From Acanthochromis polyacanthus (taxonomy: Eukaryota > Chordata > Actinopteri > Pomacentridae), in assembly GCF_021347895.1 (NCBI RefSeq), contig NC_067129.1:36180604-36244603 (forward strand): a stretch of DNA of 64,000 nt, written 5' to 3'. Shown here one piece after another: positions 1-9,596 of the stretch. The notes beneath the pieces are model-generated. The model was not told the origin of the DNA and made no database searches. It worked only from the letters and a program-made list of their open reading frames with translations. The position numbers were made by a program, and so were the translations under genes. How positions within the stretch are numbered: the stretch's first letter is position 1; every line of letters starts with the position of its first letter.

Positions 1-450
1 ATTTCACGGCCTTTTTATCGTTTCATTACGGCGAAACCTAACCAAAGAATTCTCTCTTTCTCACCCGTGGTTCTGATCGGTGTCACTTCCTGGAACGGAT
101 CCTTGGATTCACACCAAGCGCCGAGGGACCGCTTTTCTTTTCACCGACCTGGCCACGAATTCACGTCCCAGGATTTTCAGATCTCGCTGCTTGGCGACGA
201 TCGCTGTCGACAGACTTCGATGTCGGCTCTCCTCGACGTCGGGAAGGAATCCTCGGATCCGGCTCGAAGGACCAAGTTATATGTCAGAGAGAAGCTCCGC
301 TGAGAGCTCCCACATAACATAAGAAGATATTCACCAAATCAGAAAAACACGGAGACTGTAATTTTACTTGCAAGGGTAACACAGCACAGTGTAACAAGAC
401 ACATTAGTGTGAGCTACAAAGACTGCTCCCATACAAGGTTTATTTTATAC
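1..450 (-). mobile_element. Candidate LTR-retroelement end (leader plus R/U5-like segment)
   Basis: Read on the minus strand, an AATAAA signal (plus-strand 439-444) is followed by a short R/U5-like stretch and then by a GC- and CpG-rich leader (about 312 down to 1). The leader includes a motif reading CTTGGTCCTTCGAGCCGG, which resembles leaders I remember from BEL/Pao-type elements. No gag or pol frame is visible because the element would continue left of the window. The two overlapping plus-strand ORFs near 67-322 look like shadows of this GC-rich leader. The LTR outer end and a target duplication were not located. An unrelated CpG-rich fragment is the alternative. Confidence 0.3.
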
Positions 451-553
451 ATGAGCAGAAATGAAGACATGGCATAAGATAAGAAATAGGTCAAGTTACA
501 CAAGGGGGTGTGCTAAGCTGAAAGAGTGGAAATATACTGGGATATGGAGACTA

Positions 554-575
554 GGGAGAGAGAGAGAGGGAGAGA
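554..575. repeat. (GA)n microsatellite
   Basis: Short purine-rich GA/GGA dinucleotide tract. The surrounding 451-810 stretch shows no gene-like signal. Confidence 0.8.
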
Positions 576-810
576 TATGTGCAGATAGAAATGAGTGAGT
601 GGTATTCTATAAAAATAGTCATGTAAAATACTATGCACACACAGTTAATGCTCTAAGGCTCGATTATGATAAATGTATTTACAAATTCAACTCTAACAAA
701 CAACGTCATACAAATAATGGAGGAAATCTTTAACATAAAACTACCCCGAGACCCATGAATTGTATATCTGGAGAAACACTTGAAAAGAAAGATACTTTTA
801 CTTCTTTAAA

Positions 811-1136
811 ATCCTAACCATTGCTATCAAAAAGGCCTTGACAAGAAACTGGCTGAAAAGTGACCCTCCTAAACCTCACCAATGGCTGGACATTGTTGAA
901 GAAATATACACCATGGAAAAATTGAATTTTTTGACTTGGAATTAAAGTGGCAGAAATGGACTGCATTCATGGCAAAATCCCAGTAACGACGTACTATGTT
1001 AAAAAGAAGAAGAAGAAAGAGAAAATGTCTATGAACATGGAAAATCTCCCCCAGTATGTTATAGTTTTTGTTTTTATGTTTAGTTTGTGTTAATGTAACT
1101 GTTTGGAAAATGGCAAAATAAAAAGTTAAAAAAAAG
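811..1136 (+). pseudogene. L1-type LINE, ORF2 C-terminal fragment and 3' UTR
   Basis: The plus strand reads IKKALTRNWLKSDPPKP, then WLDIVEEIYTMEKLNF, then a stop at 943-945. After a small frame change it continues KWQKWTAFMAKSQ to a stop at 984-986. This is the pattern of the extreme C-terminus of L1/Tx1 ORF2 (KxxxxxWLKxDPPT..QWxxxxxEIYxMEK..W). About 150 bp of AT-rich 3' UTR follows, ending in an AATAAA-like signal and an A-rich tract near 1115-1136, as expected for a 5'-truncated L1 insertion. It is a dead fragment. It may belong to the same lineage as the ORF1 fossil at 18887-19705, but the two do not overlap, so this cannot be tested here. Confidence 0.6.
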
Positions 1137-1268
1137 TTGTAGACCCAGTTACAGATGCCATTGTCCACCTTTAGCAGCTATGAACAGTGATAATTGCTCT
1201 CAGAAACTTTATTCAGGACCATGACTTAAAATATGCGGCAGATGCATTTATGGTACCATGATCATAGG

Positions 1269-1496
1269 TCACCCTAAATTCAAGGTGCTCCCACACAGCA
1301 GACCGACACAATACCACATGCACATCCTCTCTGTCTTCTCTGCTCGCCATGTCCGCAACACACACCTCCACAAGTGTCCAGCTACACTGCTGTTTCTTGT
1401 GTTGTGCATACTTATGTTTGGAACTACACACGCTCCAAAGAAAAAAAAAAAGACAAAACATGTGATCTGAACGACACATGTTCCAAACCAAAGTCA
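1269..1496. repeat. 228-bp direct repeat, copy 1
   Basis: Nearly identical to 2155-2382, including the central A-run (about 1440-1452) and the boundary GTCACCC...AAAGTCA. ORFs on either strand here are also present in the second copy and look incidental. The family was not recognised, and no tRNA-type B box was seen. The interval 1497-2154 between the copies is AT-rich and shows no gene. Confidence 0.85.
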
Positions 1497-2154
1497 GGTG
1501 AACCGAATGATTTGGATATTTTTCATAAACCTTTCCATCCCTATTAGGAGTCATTGTATACTGTTTTACTTTACCAGAGGGTTGTTAATTCATTTATTGT
1601 TGCTATTTAAGGATTTAAAAATATTGTCAATGTCACTCAATGGAATCTCTTTACACAGGCTACAAGTGATGTTCATCTGAAAAGGGCAGCAGTCCTCAAG
1701 GCACTTTGTCTCTTTGTCTGATAATGAGAGACATCACATCTACGAGTGCATAAGTCATTGTAATCACTTTTTTTGTCAGTGCTGTTTGTAACTACGTTTA
1801 AACTTCTAGAATACATGTCCTTTACAATGACAAGCCACTGGTCTCTGTCATGTCTGACAGAAGGTTCTTGTGTGTAAAATGATACACTGCTGTGGCAGTG
1901 CAATATATAAAAGTTGAGAAGTGAGAATGTTTCTTATGGTGTCTTATCTCTGTAAGTGAACATTGACTACTTTGTTAATGTGCAGTTCTGAAAAGATTCA
2001 GTGACTTTTTCTATAAAATTTGAACAAGGAAACTGTTGATCCTATTTGAAACACTGCATTTTATTCATACACTTCTAAAGGCATGCATACATAAAAATAA
2101 AACCAGAACTAGCTTCTCAGGTTTGGGGTATGGGATCAAGAGTGTATTAACTGA
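1497..2154. other. AT-rich spacer, nothing recognised
   Basis: Short minus-strand ORF at 1673-1903 has no recognisable motif. No RNA gene, splice-flanked exon or repeat boundary was identified. Confidence 0.6.
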
Positions 2155-2382
2155 GTCACCCTAAATTCAAGGTGCTCCCACACAGCAGACCGACACAATA
2201 CCACATGCACATCCTCTCTGTCTTCTCTGCTCACCATGTCCGCAACACACACCTCCACAAGTGTCCAGCTACACTGCTGTTTCTTGTGTTGTGCATACCT
2301 ATGTTTGGAACTACACACACTCCAAAGAAAAAAAAAAGACAAAACATGTGATCTGAACGACACACGTTCCAAACCAAAGTCA
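2155..2382. repeat. 228-bp direct repeat, copy 2
   Basis: Second copy of 1269-1496 in the same orientation, 886 bp downstream. A handful of substitutions separate the copies. It ends at the same AAAGTCA boundary and directly precedes the samd3-like fragment. Confidence 0.85.
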
Positions 2383-2440
2383 CTGAATATGATTTTTAGG
2401 ACATTCAAGTGTTTTTCTTTTTCTTATTCACCGTTTCAAT

Positions 2441-2691
2441 ATACTGGACACTGAGGGAAATGGCATCCAGAGAGACATGCAAGTGGCCACTATGGGCATT
2501 TATGTGATCAAAAGGAGGGTGGAGAGAGTGGACAATATGATGACATTGGAATTTTTGTTGAGGGGCTGATAATCCTGGACAACATTGGATCTGCAGTCCA
2601 AGCTTGCACAGTGATGCTTGGAGTAATCTATGCACTGAACCTGGCCTACCCAAAAGAGAGTATTTGTACAGACTTAAGTGCAACATGCTAA
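2441..2691 (+). pseudogene. samd3-like C-terminal fragment, frameshifted
   Basis: Plus-strand frame 1 reads ILDTEGNGIQRDMQVATMG then IYVIK. After a frame change near 2520-2540 it continues DDIGIFVEGLIILDNIGSAV and QACTVMLGVIYALNLAYPKE, ending at a stop at 2689-2691. This resembles the C-terminal block (..GIYVI..EDVGIIVEG..VLxD...ACxxLLGLIYALNLxYPxE) of the large multicopy fish family annotated as sterile-alpha-motif domain 3-like. The frameshift, the missing upstream coding sequence and the early stop argue for a pseudogene or fossil exon. Identification is by remembered pattern only. Confidence 0.45.
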
Positions 2692-3111
2692 ATTTACTTG
2701 TAGCCTTCCCGTTCTACCTGACGGGGCAGCAACAAAGGATCGCCAGTCCTGTTGTTTGTTCTCCTGCTCCAGGCCAACACTCCAATATTCCCCTAGTCAC
2801 GGTATTTGTTTGCATGCATAGTATTTAATTTTGTTCAGCTTTTTATTTAGTGGAAGTCTTTGCAGTGTATTGTATCAGAGCCAGAAGAGCTGTGCTTTTT
2901 GTTTTCCTTCCTGTGAGCCATTCTAGGATAACCATAGTTACATTACTGTGACTTCTGGGACCAAACAAATCTGGTCTCAGATCAGGAGCACTTTATTTTC
3001 ATATTATTAGTTTAAAGATTGCACTTAAATATGTGCCAGAACTTATTTTAACAGAATGTGAAGTTTTATTTTTTCAGTAATTAAGCAATTTAATTGATTT
3101 GAATTAACTCA
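2692..3111. other. AT-rich interval downstream of the samd3-like fragment
   Basis: Could be its former 3' UTR. No ORF, RNA or repeat signature was recognised. Confidence 0.4.
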
Positions 3112-3462
3112 GGGCTGCACAGAGCAATAGTGGTTAGCACTTTCGCCTTGCAGCAAGAAGATCCCTGGTTCGAGTCCCAGCCTGAGCCCGGGATCTTTCT
3201 GCATGGAATTTGCATGTTCTCCCTGTGCATGCGTGGGTTTTCTCCAGGCACTCCGGCTTCCTCCCACAGTCCAAAATATGCTGAGGTTAATTGATGACTC
3301 TAAATTGTCCGTAGGTGTGAATATGAGTGTGATTGTTTGTCTGTATATGTAGCCCTGCGACAGACTGGCGACCTGTCCAGGGCGTCCCCTGCCTTTGCCC
3401 GAGTCAGCTGGGCTAGGCTCCAGCACCCCCTGCGACCCTAGTGAGGATAAAGCGGTGTATAG
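3112..3462 (+). mobile_element. tRNA-type SINE, tail truncated
   Basis: Starts GGGCTGCACAGAGCAATAG and contains a perfect RNA polymerase III B box GGTTCGAGTCC (3167-3177) downstream of an A-box-like TAGTGGTTAGC. The body carries the GCATGTTCTCCCTGTGC and CTCCGGCTTCCTCCCACAG segments common to an abundant teleost SINE. It is about 85-90% similar by eye to the copy at 8781-9160 but lacks the GGAT tail, and I saw no flanking target duplication. The minus-strand ORF across it is a shadow. Confidence 0.8.
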
Positions 3463-3984
3463 TGTCAAGTAAGATGCAGATGTTGAGGTCTCAGAAAGGA
3501 CTCAGGCTCATTATGGCCCTAAGGTAACAAAGGTTTTGAAGCAGACAAATAAAGAAACATTATAAGTTAACCACATAATTATGCTTGCTGAACAGTATAT
3601 TTTCTAGAATGTTGATTTGATTTGATTAAAGTGATGATACAGATGATTTATTATGTTTAAGATCAAGAAGAATGATTTAAGAAGTGATTCTGTGTAAAGT
3701 AATCCTTGTTTAGGTTCTGTATGTGTGTGTGCAGGCCTGACAGGCTCTGTGTGTGTAAGCCTTACAAAAGCAGAAGTGCAGAGAACAACAATCACCATGA
3801 CTCGGCAGCCACAGTGACGACACAGCAACCTCCTCAGAAAAAGGGGAAGTTAGGGAAAACCCAGAAGGATCTGTTGAAATGTGTGCGTGTTAAACAGAAT
3901 GTGGACACTGTGTATTTGCTGTAACAACATGACTTGTGTATTACTGCTGTATGTGACAACAAGTTGATTGCCTAAGTTAGACGG
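3463..3984. other. Spacer with TG-rich tract, no gene recognised
   Basis: A TG-rich stretch lies at 3720-3760. ORFs of 72-74 codons on both strands (3604-3924) lack recognisable domains and may belong to the U3 part of the LTR-like unit that follows. Confidence 0.4.
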
Positions 3985-5275
3985 CGTACCTAGCCAGTTT
4001 TGTGTGTAAGGAGAGAGAGATAAAAAGGCAGAGCCACAAGCACAGAACGGGAGATGTTCGCCGGAGCTGCCAGAAGAGCTGCAAAGGGAACTTGGTCGGA
4101 GTTCTGAAGAATCTTCACCTTCCTCTATTGCCCTAGAGACGGGAAGACAACGCGGGACTTAGGCTCCAGAGATCGCTGAGGACATCGTTGGAAGCAAAGT
4201 CTTTTTCTGACTTTGTTCAACAAGTGAAGACCACACTCTGCCAAACGGAGAGTCCTAAGAGGTTCTGCAGTTATCCAGAAGAGACCAATAGAGGGAAGAA
4301 CCGACTACCCCCGAAGAGGCAAAGGAGGCAACAGCACTGGGCTGTTCCCCTCCCCGGGGCTGGGAGATCCAGTGACCCACCACAGCCTGAACAGACGAGG
4401 GTTTTCCATCACCACCATACTACAGAGAAGACAGCTGGGGCGTAAGCACTAACGTTCCGGCCGATTCCAGAGATAACTGCCAGACCACGATTGGCTTACA
4501 GGACTCCTCCACTCCCCCTGCCGAGGGATAAGATCCTTTTGTCCGCCAAGAAGACATCGTACTGAGTCCTCTGGACAACTGAGGACTCCTCCCAGACACA
4601 AGTCAAGACCGAGTGATACGGTAGTGGCCACGCTGTTCGCTCTCTCTCCTAAATTTAATAATTAGAGAAGATTGTCAGGTACGCTCAATTTAGTTACTTT
4701 AGTATAATTTTTAATCAGAAATAATTAATTGTTTAATCATGAATTGATGCTGTGCCCTTGCTAAATTTGCTTAATAAAACGCTTTACTGCATTTAAAGAG
4801 AAGCCTAATGAAATTATTATAAACCACTGATTCTGCATAGTGGTAAAAAGTTAAGTTGATTGTGTGCATTCAATCCAATGGTTCTTAAAGGTTACTTAGT
4901 CCAAAGTGAGAGTGTTTAAACATTACCCCTGAGGTTAGTCCCTTCCAAACCTCTAAAATGAACCCAGGAATAGCACCAAGTGCATGCAAGTCCTTAGAGA
5001 GAAGCTGACCGATAACGAACGTGATTGATAAATCGATTCTACTACTTCAAAAGGCTGCTTAGTGGGATAGCATTTATCAGATAAGAGGGGTGAGACGTTC
5101 GGATGCAAGGCAGTCAGAACCTGGGCGAGTGTCTCTCGACTCCAGCTTAATTATTCTGCTGAAACCTGTTAGGTGGAATACTAATAGGCAGATAGAATCT
5201 AACCCTTTAAACGGAGAGCTGGACCAGATTTAACCTGAGGTAAGGGTTAAAGAAGGCTAGACTGGCGAACAATAG
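3985..5275 (+). mobile_element. Candidate solo LTR or retroelement promoter region
   Basis: A TATA-like TAAAAAGG at 4021-4028 is followed by about 700 bp of moderately GC-rich, non-coding leader-like sequence. A GTACG splice-donor-like site follows near 4678 and an AATAAA at 4773-4778. The pattern fits an LTR with a long transcribed region. TG/CA ends and a target duplication could not be fixed, and no retroviral protein frame was seen. The ORFs at 4188-4445 and 4449-4631 have no recognised domain. A host gene's 5' exon is an alternative. Confidence 0.28.
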
Positions 5276-5296
5276 AGACTGGATGGATGGATGAAT
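5276..5296. repeat. (GGAT)n microsatellite
   Basis: Short GGAT tract ending in GAAT, possibly the remnant of a SINE tail. Confidence 0.6.
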
Positions 5297-5372
5297 GAGC
5301 TCATTGAAAGCAAGCATTATTTACTCAAGTGCATTTAAAATGGGCTTAATTGAAATTACTAATGAAATATGA

Positions 5373-5518
5373 CTTGAATTTGCTCATAGTGGTTGAAAAA
5401 ATACTTAACCAAATCTATTTAATTTTACTGAAAAAATATTAGTTTAATTTTTTTATTTGAATTTAAATCAGTTTATTTCATGCAACCACTTGACATAATA
5501 AAATTGAGCAAATTCAAC
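5373..5518. repeat. Imperfect inverted repeat / MITE-like remnant
   Basis: CTTGAATTTGCTCA with TAGTGGTTG at the left is mirrored by CAACCACTTG and TGAGCAAATTCAA at the right, with an AT-rich interior. The layout suggests a small non-autonomous DNA element. Exact ends and target duplication are unclear. Confidence 0.4.
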
Positions 5519-5545
5519 AAAACATATTTTTTAGTGTACAGGTGC

Positions 5546-6214
5546 ACGGTACAGTTGTCAGCAACAATCAGGAATAAAAAAATGCAAGTTATCAACCGCT
5601 GCTGAGAGACAATTGGTCACTGACCAAGAGGCTGAAGTACAACACAGAAGTTAATGCAATTGTAAAAATGGAAGATAATGCATCTGTTGTTTCTGTGAAA
5701 AGCATTAGTGTTGTTCTTCTGCATTAATATGTATTTGAGAAGAAAAGAAAAATGAGCTTTTCCAATGTTTTATTGGACTACGGGCCAATAGTGTCCATAA
5801 ACACCACAATCAAAAATAAATAAATTTAGCAAAATATTTGTGTAATTTAAGAATTTTTCAGATATCAATGCACTACACAAAAATAATGACATGGACGAAA
5901 TTGTTTTGTCAGAGATCACTGAATTTATTTTGTTTCATTTGAACAAGAAAAAATGAAAATCAATATCTCCATCTAAATAAAAACAAAACATAAATACCAC
6001 AGGTCACCTCCAAATGTTCCTCCTTGAAACTTGGGAAAGTATCTTTCCTTTAACTGTTGCTAGAATCTTGTTCCCTTTGATGGAGCCTCTACATTAATCA
6101 TATTCAAACACTGGATTGTTAGGCTGTTAACTATGAACCAAAACTAAAATAATTGAAGAGAATGTTTTCTTCAAAAAAATGCAACAGTGAAGACTCAAAA
6201 GTCTCACTTGTGTC
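5546..6214. other. Sequence downstream of rexo2 (3' UTR side), nothing else recognised
   Basis: AT-rich DNA on the 3' side of the rexo2 stop codon, which probably includes its 3' UTR. No other gene or repeat was identified. Confidence 0.5.
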
Positions 6215-6338
6215 CTAACATCTGGTGCGGCCTCCATTTTCAACAATTTTTCGCTTCTTCTCTTCTGCTGACCCTTTAAAGATGCTGGCTCTGTAGTACT
6301 GCAGCTCTATAATGCTCTCCTGGATGTCATCCAAGGCT
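6215..6338 (-). CDS. rexo2: rexo2 last coding exon (oligoribonuclease, mitochondrial)
   Basis: REXO2 is a DEDDh 3'-5' exonuclease that degrades very short RNA/DNA oligonucleotides, mainly in mitochondria. This exon follows a CTGCAG acceptor, starts at the third base of a split Arg codon and encodes 40 residues plus stop: [20 protein letters not shown], then [20 protein letters not shown]. It aligns with the vertebrate REXO2 C-terminus (ALDDI.ESI.ELQ.YR..IF....EKKRKI.ENG). The second Asp is the distal member of the HxxxxD exonuclease motif III, whose His lies in the preceding exon (16121-16174). The intervening intron is 9.8 kb and transposon-filled. The stop codon is at 6215-6217. I am confident of the identity, less so of whether the gene is intact upstream. 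Confidence 0.9.
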
Positions 6339-6438
6339 CTGCAGGAGAACAAAAAATAATCGATTAACAGCAACACTGATTATGATGCATTATTATTTTT
6401 GAGCAGAGAGAGCAAATTAGATAAAACTCACACTCAAC

Positions 6439-6720
6439 AATACATGCTACCTGATTTATTTTTAACCATAATTGCAGCTAAATGTGTCAATAATGAACAG
6501 TGTCAATGATTTTTATGCATCATAAAAAAACTCACACTCAGCTTGTTCGTGGCCACCCCAAAAATGGCCACCCCGTTTGCATTCTCAAAATGCTTTAAAA
6601 TTACTATATATTAAAATATTTTTCCACTTTAACCAACTTGATTTTTTTAATTTGCATCAGTTCTGTCCATGAAAACCAAAATTTCAATCAAATTCAGAAT
6701 TTTAACCCTTTAAATGCCTG
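6439..6720. repeat. Diverged tandem repeat, unit 1
   Basis: Begins AATACATGCTACCTG and ends TTTTAACCCTTTAAATGCC. It is matched with clear divergence by 6786-7085, a period of about 350 bp. Both units include a GTGGCCA/AAAATGGCCACCCC segment and end in TTAACCC, which resembles a piggyBac-family terminus. Confidence 0.6.
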
Positions 6721-6785
6721 TAATCAAACATAATGCTAATGATTTATAAAGAGAGAAAAGCACAAAATCCCTTTTTTAATAAAAA

Positions 6786-7085
6786 TAATACATGCTGCCT
6801 GGTTAATTTTCCAATAATAATTGAAGGTAAATGTTTGTCAATAATTAGGAGTATCAATGGTTTTTATGGATCATTAATTTGTTTGTGCAGTGACAAAAAA
6901 GAACAAAAACTCCTACTCAGCATGTTTGTGGCCAAAAATGGCCACCCCCTGTTTTGACAAAATGCTGTAAAAAATACAACATATTAACATTATTTTCTAC
7001 TTTCAACAGTTAAGTTTTAAAATTAGAATCAGTCCTGACCATAAAATCCAAAATTTCATTCAGCTTCAGCATTTTAACCCTCTTT
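6786..7085. repeat. Diverged tandem repeat, unit 2
   Basis: Partner of 6439-6720, beginning AATACATGCTGCCTG and ending TTTTAACCCTC. It immediately precedes the piggyBac-related region. The intervening 7086-7394 has a short open frame on each strand without recognised motif. Confidence 0.55.
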
Positions 7086-7394
7086 GTGCTCAAAGACATC
7101 CTGGATAATCTGGGAGATGAAGAGCTGTCTCCATTCCAGTGGTTCCTGCAGCAGTCCAACAATATTCAAGGCCTCTCAGCTATCAAAAAGAGCCGACTTC
7201 AGTGTCTTTGAAAATAAATCTATCAAATCCGCTATTTCCTCGCTCTTCCTGGCCGACAGCCCGGAGGCCGTGAAACCTTGATTTGAGAAATAAAGCACAG
7301 GACTTGTTTACTTTGAACAACAACATGGACTTTGATAGAGAACAAGAGAACTAAAGCAGGGCGTGTGTGAACGTTAAATAGTGTGTTTCAATGA

Positions 7395-7442
7395 GTGAGT
7401 GAGTGTGTGTGTGTACGTGCATGCATGTGTGTGTGTGTGCAT
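7395..7442. repeat. (TG)n-rich microsatellite
   Basis: Alternating TG/GTGA tract just beyond the C-terminal end of the piggyBac pseudogene. Confidence 0.8.
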
Positions 7443-7444
7443 GC

Positions 7445-8772
7445 TCAACAGTGGCAGGATGTGCAAACCACAATAGAGTGGTCTTTGCAGACACACTTTC
7501 TGCAGCTGGAGCAAGTGTGGATGCTGTTCTTCTTCTGAAGGTGCACAGTTCACACCTTCTTCTCATTTTGCTGGTGGCCTGTGGGTCACGATCTGACTCT
7601 GACTGCTGTATCCCAGCAACAATGGTAGCAATGGCTTTTGAGCGTGGAGGACAAGGCCATCTTGCAGTTTCTGGGGACACCAGCATGTGCCCCAGCTCTT
7701 CCAGGAACACTGGAAGGTTTAGAGGACTCCCACTCAGGATGGACTGATTTCCACAGGACAAAGGCATTGTATACCGAGATATCCAGGAGTTTTTAGAAGA
7801 GAGCTAGTGGCCAGCGGCTGGTTTTCCTGTCCGACAACTGTAGGTGCCAACAATCTTGTCTAGATTATCCATACTGCCTTTGCACCTACTGCAGTCCAGG
7901 ATTGCTGCAGGCTTCCTCTTTTCCCCGTTGCTGACTGATGGTTCCCTGTGCTTTGTGCTGAAAAGAAGCACATTCTTCCCTTGCTTGGGCATGTAGGACA
8001 TCACCATGGTAGTTTTGGTGAAGCAAAGACAGATGACAGAATCTACCTTCCACAGCTGGAGGAGTTGGAGAGGTAGCTCTGGTTTGTTTCTCCTGATTGT
8101 GTCAACCAGAGCCAGTTTTCTTCTGAGGAGTTCTTCTGCCAAGACGAACGAAGTGAAGAAGTTGTAAGAAGTGACAGTATGTCCTTGGAGCCCTGCTGTC
8201 AGTTGGAGTACAGCCTTCATTGCCTGGTTGACTTCCTGGGAACTACCACGGGGTTTTCCCATGTAAATCTGCATCCTCCAGGCATATGAGATTGCCATAT
8301 CACAGGTGACCCACATTTTAACGCTGTTCTTGTAAGTGACCTAACGCTTGCTGGGCATTTATTGGCGAAATCCACAGCGACATTTGAATGTAACAAGCTG
8401 CTCATCGACACACGTGTCCTCATCTTTAGGAGAGGATGTGTCCTCATCTTTAGGAGAGGATGTGTCCTCATCTTTAGGAGAGGATGTGTCCTCATCTTTA
8501 GGAGAGGATGTGTCCTCATCTTCAGGACAGGATGTGTCCTCATCTTCAGGACAGGATGTGTCCTCATCTTCAGGACAGGATGTGTCCTCATCTTCAGGAC
8601 AGGATGTGTCCTCATCTTGAGGAGAGGATGTGTCCTCATCTTCAGGAGAGGATGTGTCCTCATTGTGGGTAGAAGGTGTCTCTTCAAGTGCAGAGGATTT
8701 CTCCCCATCTTTGCTCTCTGATCACACCACAGAGTCATGTGCTTGAAGCAGTGAATATGACCTTCTTGCCAT
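7445..8772 (-). pseudogene. piggyBac (PGBD4-like) transposase pseudogene
   Basis: Read on the minus strand from an ATG at 8770-8772. MARRSYSLLQAHDSVV and a stop lead into an acidic region of EDTSSPKD-type repeats (the minisatellite at 8417-8660). Then come VDEQLV and MWVTCDMAISYAWRMQIY with TGLQGHTVTSYNFFTS, SRCKGSMDNLDK, and finally a cysteine-rich tail CSSCRKCVCKDH with CTSCHC. Order and motifs fit piggyBac transposases. The part normally between the acidic N-terminus and VDEQL is missing. The conserved TCDNxFTS reads TSYNFFTS, so that catalytic Asp is lost, while KGSMDNLD keeps two Asp. Stops occur at the N-terminus and around MPSKR, and frameshifts near 7770-7810 and 7520-7550. The copy is dead. 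A SINE has inserted over its start codon. Confidence 0.8.
8417..8660. repeat. 24-bp coding minisatellite, about 10 units
   Basis: Units of 24 bp starting TCCTCATCTTTAGGAGAGG are stacked without spacers. The first four units share TAGGAGAG, the next four CAGGACAG, followed by TGAGGAGAG and CAGGAGAG variants. As 24 is divisible by three, every frame stays open and encodes an 8-residue repeat. The biologically sensible frame is minus-strand EDTSSPKD / EDTSCPED within the acidic N-terminus of the piggyBac pseudogene. There are no unique spacers, so this is not a CRISPR array. Confidence 0.9.
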
Positions 8773-8780
8773 CTTGCCAG

Positions 8781-9160
8781 GGCTGCACAGAGCAATAGTG
8801 GTTAGCACTTCTGCCTTGCAGCAAGAAGATCCCCGGTTCAAATCCCGGCCTGGGCCTGGGCTCTTTCTGCATGGAGTTTGCATGTTCTCCCTGTGCATGC
8901 GTGGGTTTTCTCCCGGTACTCCGGCTTCCTGCCACAGTCTAAAAATATGCTGAGGTTAATTGGTTACTCTAAATTGCCCGTAGGTGTGAATGTGAGTGTG
9001 ATTGTTTGTCTGTATATGTAGCCCTGCGACAGACTGGTGACCTGTCCAGCGTGTAACCTGTCTTCGCCCGAGTCAGCTGGGATAGGCTCCAGCACCCCCT
9101 GCGACCCTACTGAGGATAAAGCGGTGCATAGAGAATGGATGGATGGATGGATGGATGGAT
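8781..9160 (+). mobile_element. tRNA-type SINE with (GGAT)n tail and 13-bp target duplication
   Basis: Same family as 3112-3462. It has a B box GGTTCAAATCC (8835-8845), full body and a GGAT-repeat tail (9135-9160). It is flanked by perfect 13-bp direct repeats GCCATCTTGCCAG at 8768-8780 and 9161-9173, the signature of LINE-mediated insertion. The target site contains the start codon of the piggyBac pseudogene on the opposite strand, so the SINE is younger than that element. Confidence 0.92.
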
Positions 9161-9596
9161 GCCATCTTGCCAGAGAAGAAATGATCTGGGAACTGTTAGG
9201 CTAGTCTAGCATTAGCACTGACTGCACCTGCATGAAGTCCAGGACAGATTTATAAACAATGTTGGAGTTTGTTTTCGTTTCCTGCAGCTGCATCTTTGAC
9301 CTCGGCAAGGTGTCCTGTGATGTTTTCTTTTTAGAAAGTAGATATTTGAGTGTGTAAGGGCTATTGTGTAGTTGTGTGTGTGGCATTTTCTATGAAAAGA
9401 ACAAAGTTACAGGTGCTTTCAACATGGGGATCAAAATCAAGTTTGCCTGGGACACTCAACTCTCAATAACCTGCATCAGCAGAAATTCACTGCAAGCTGG
9501 ATCTAAGATGCAACAATTGATTTCTCTCTCTTTCAAATACATTTTTGTGCTGCAATTTCATACACAGACACAATTTTCATTATCTGACATCCTTAA

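Noticed and set aside
67..322. Two overlapping plus-strand ORFs of 78-80 codons
   Set aside because: GC-rich leader-like DNA without coding motifs; they overlap in different frames.
3112..3200. tRNA gene
   Set aside because: A/B boxes are present, but the sequence belongs to a 350-bp SINE body, without a complete tRNA fold.
8417..8660. CRISPR-like regular repeat
   Set aside because: Units are contiguous 24-mers without unique spacers in a vertebrate genome; it is a coding minisatellite.
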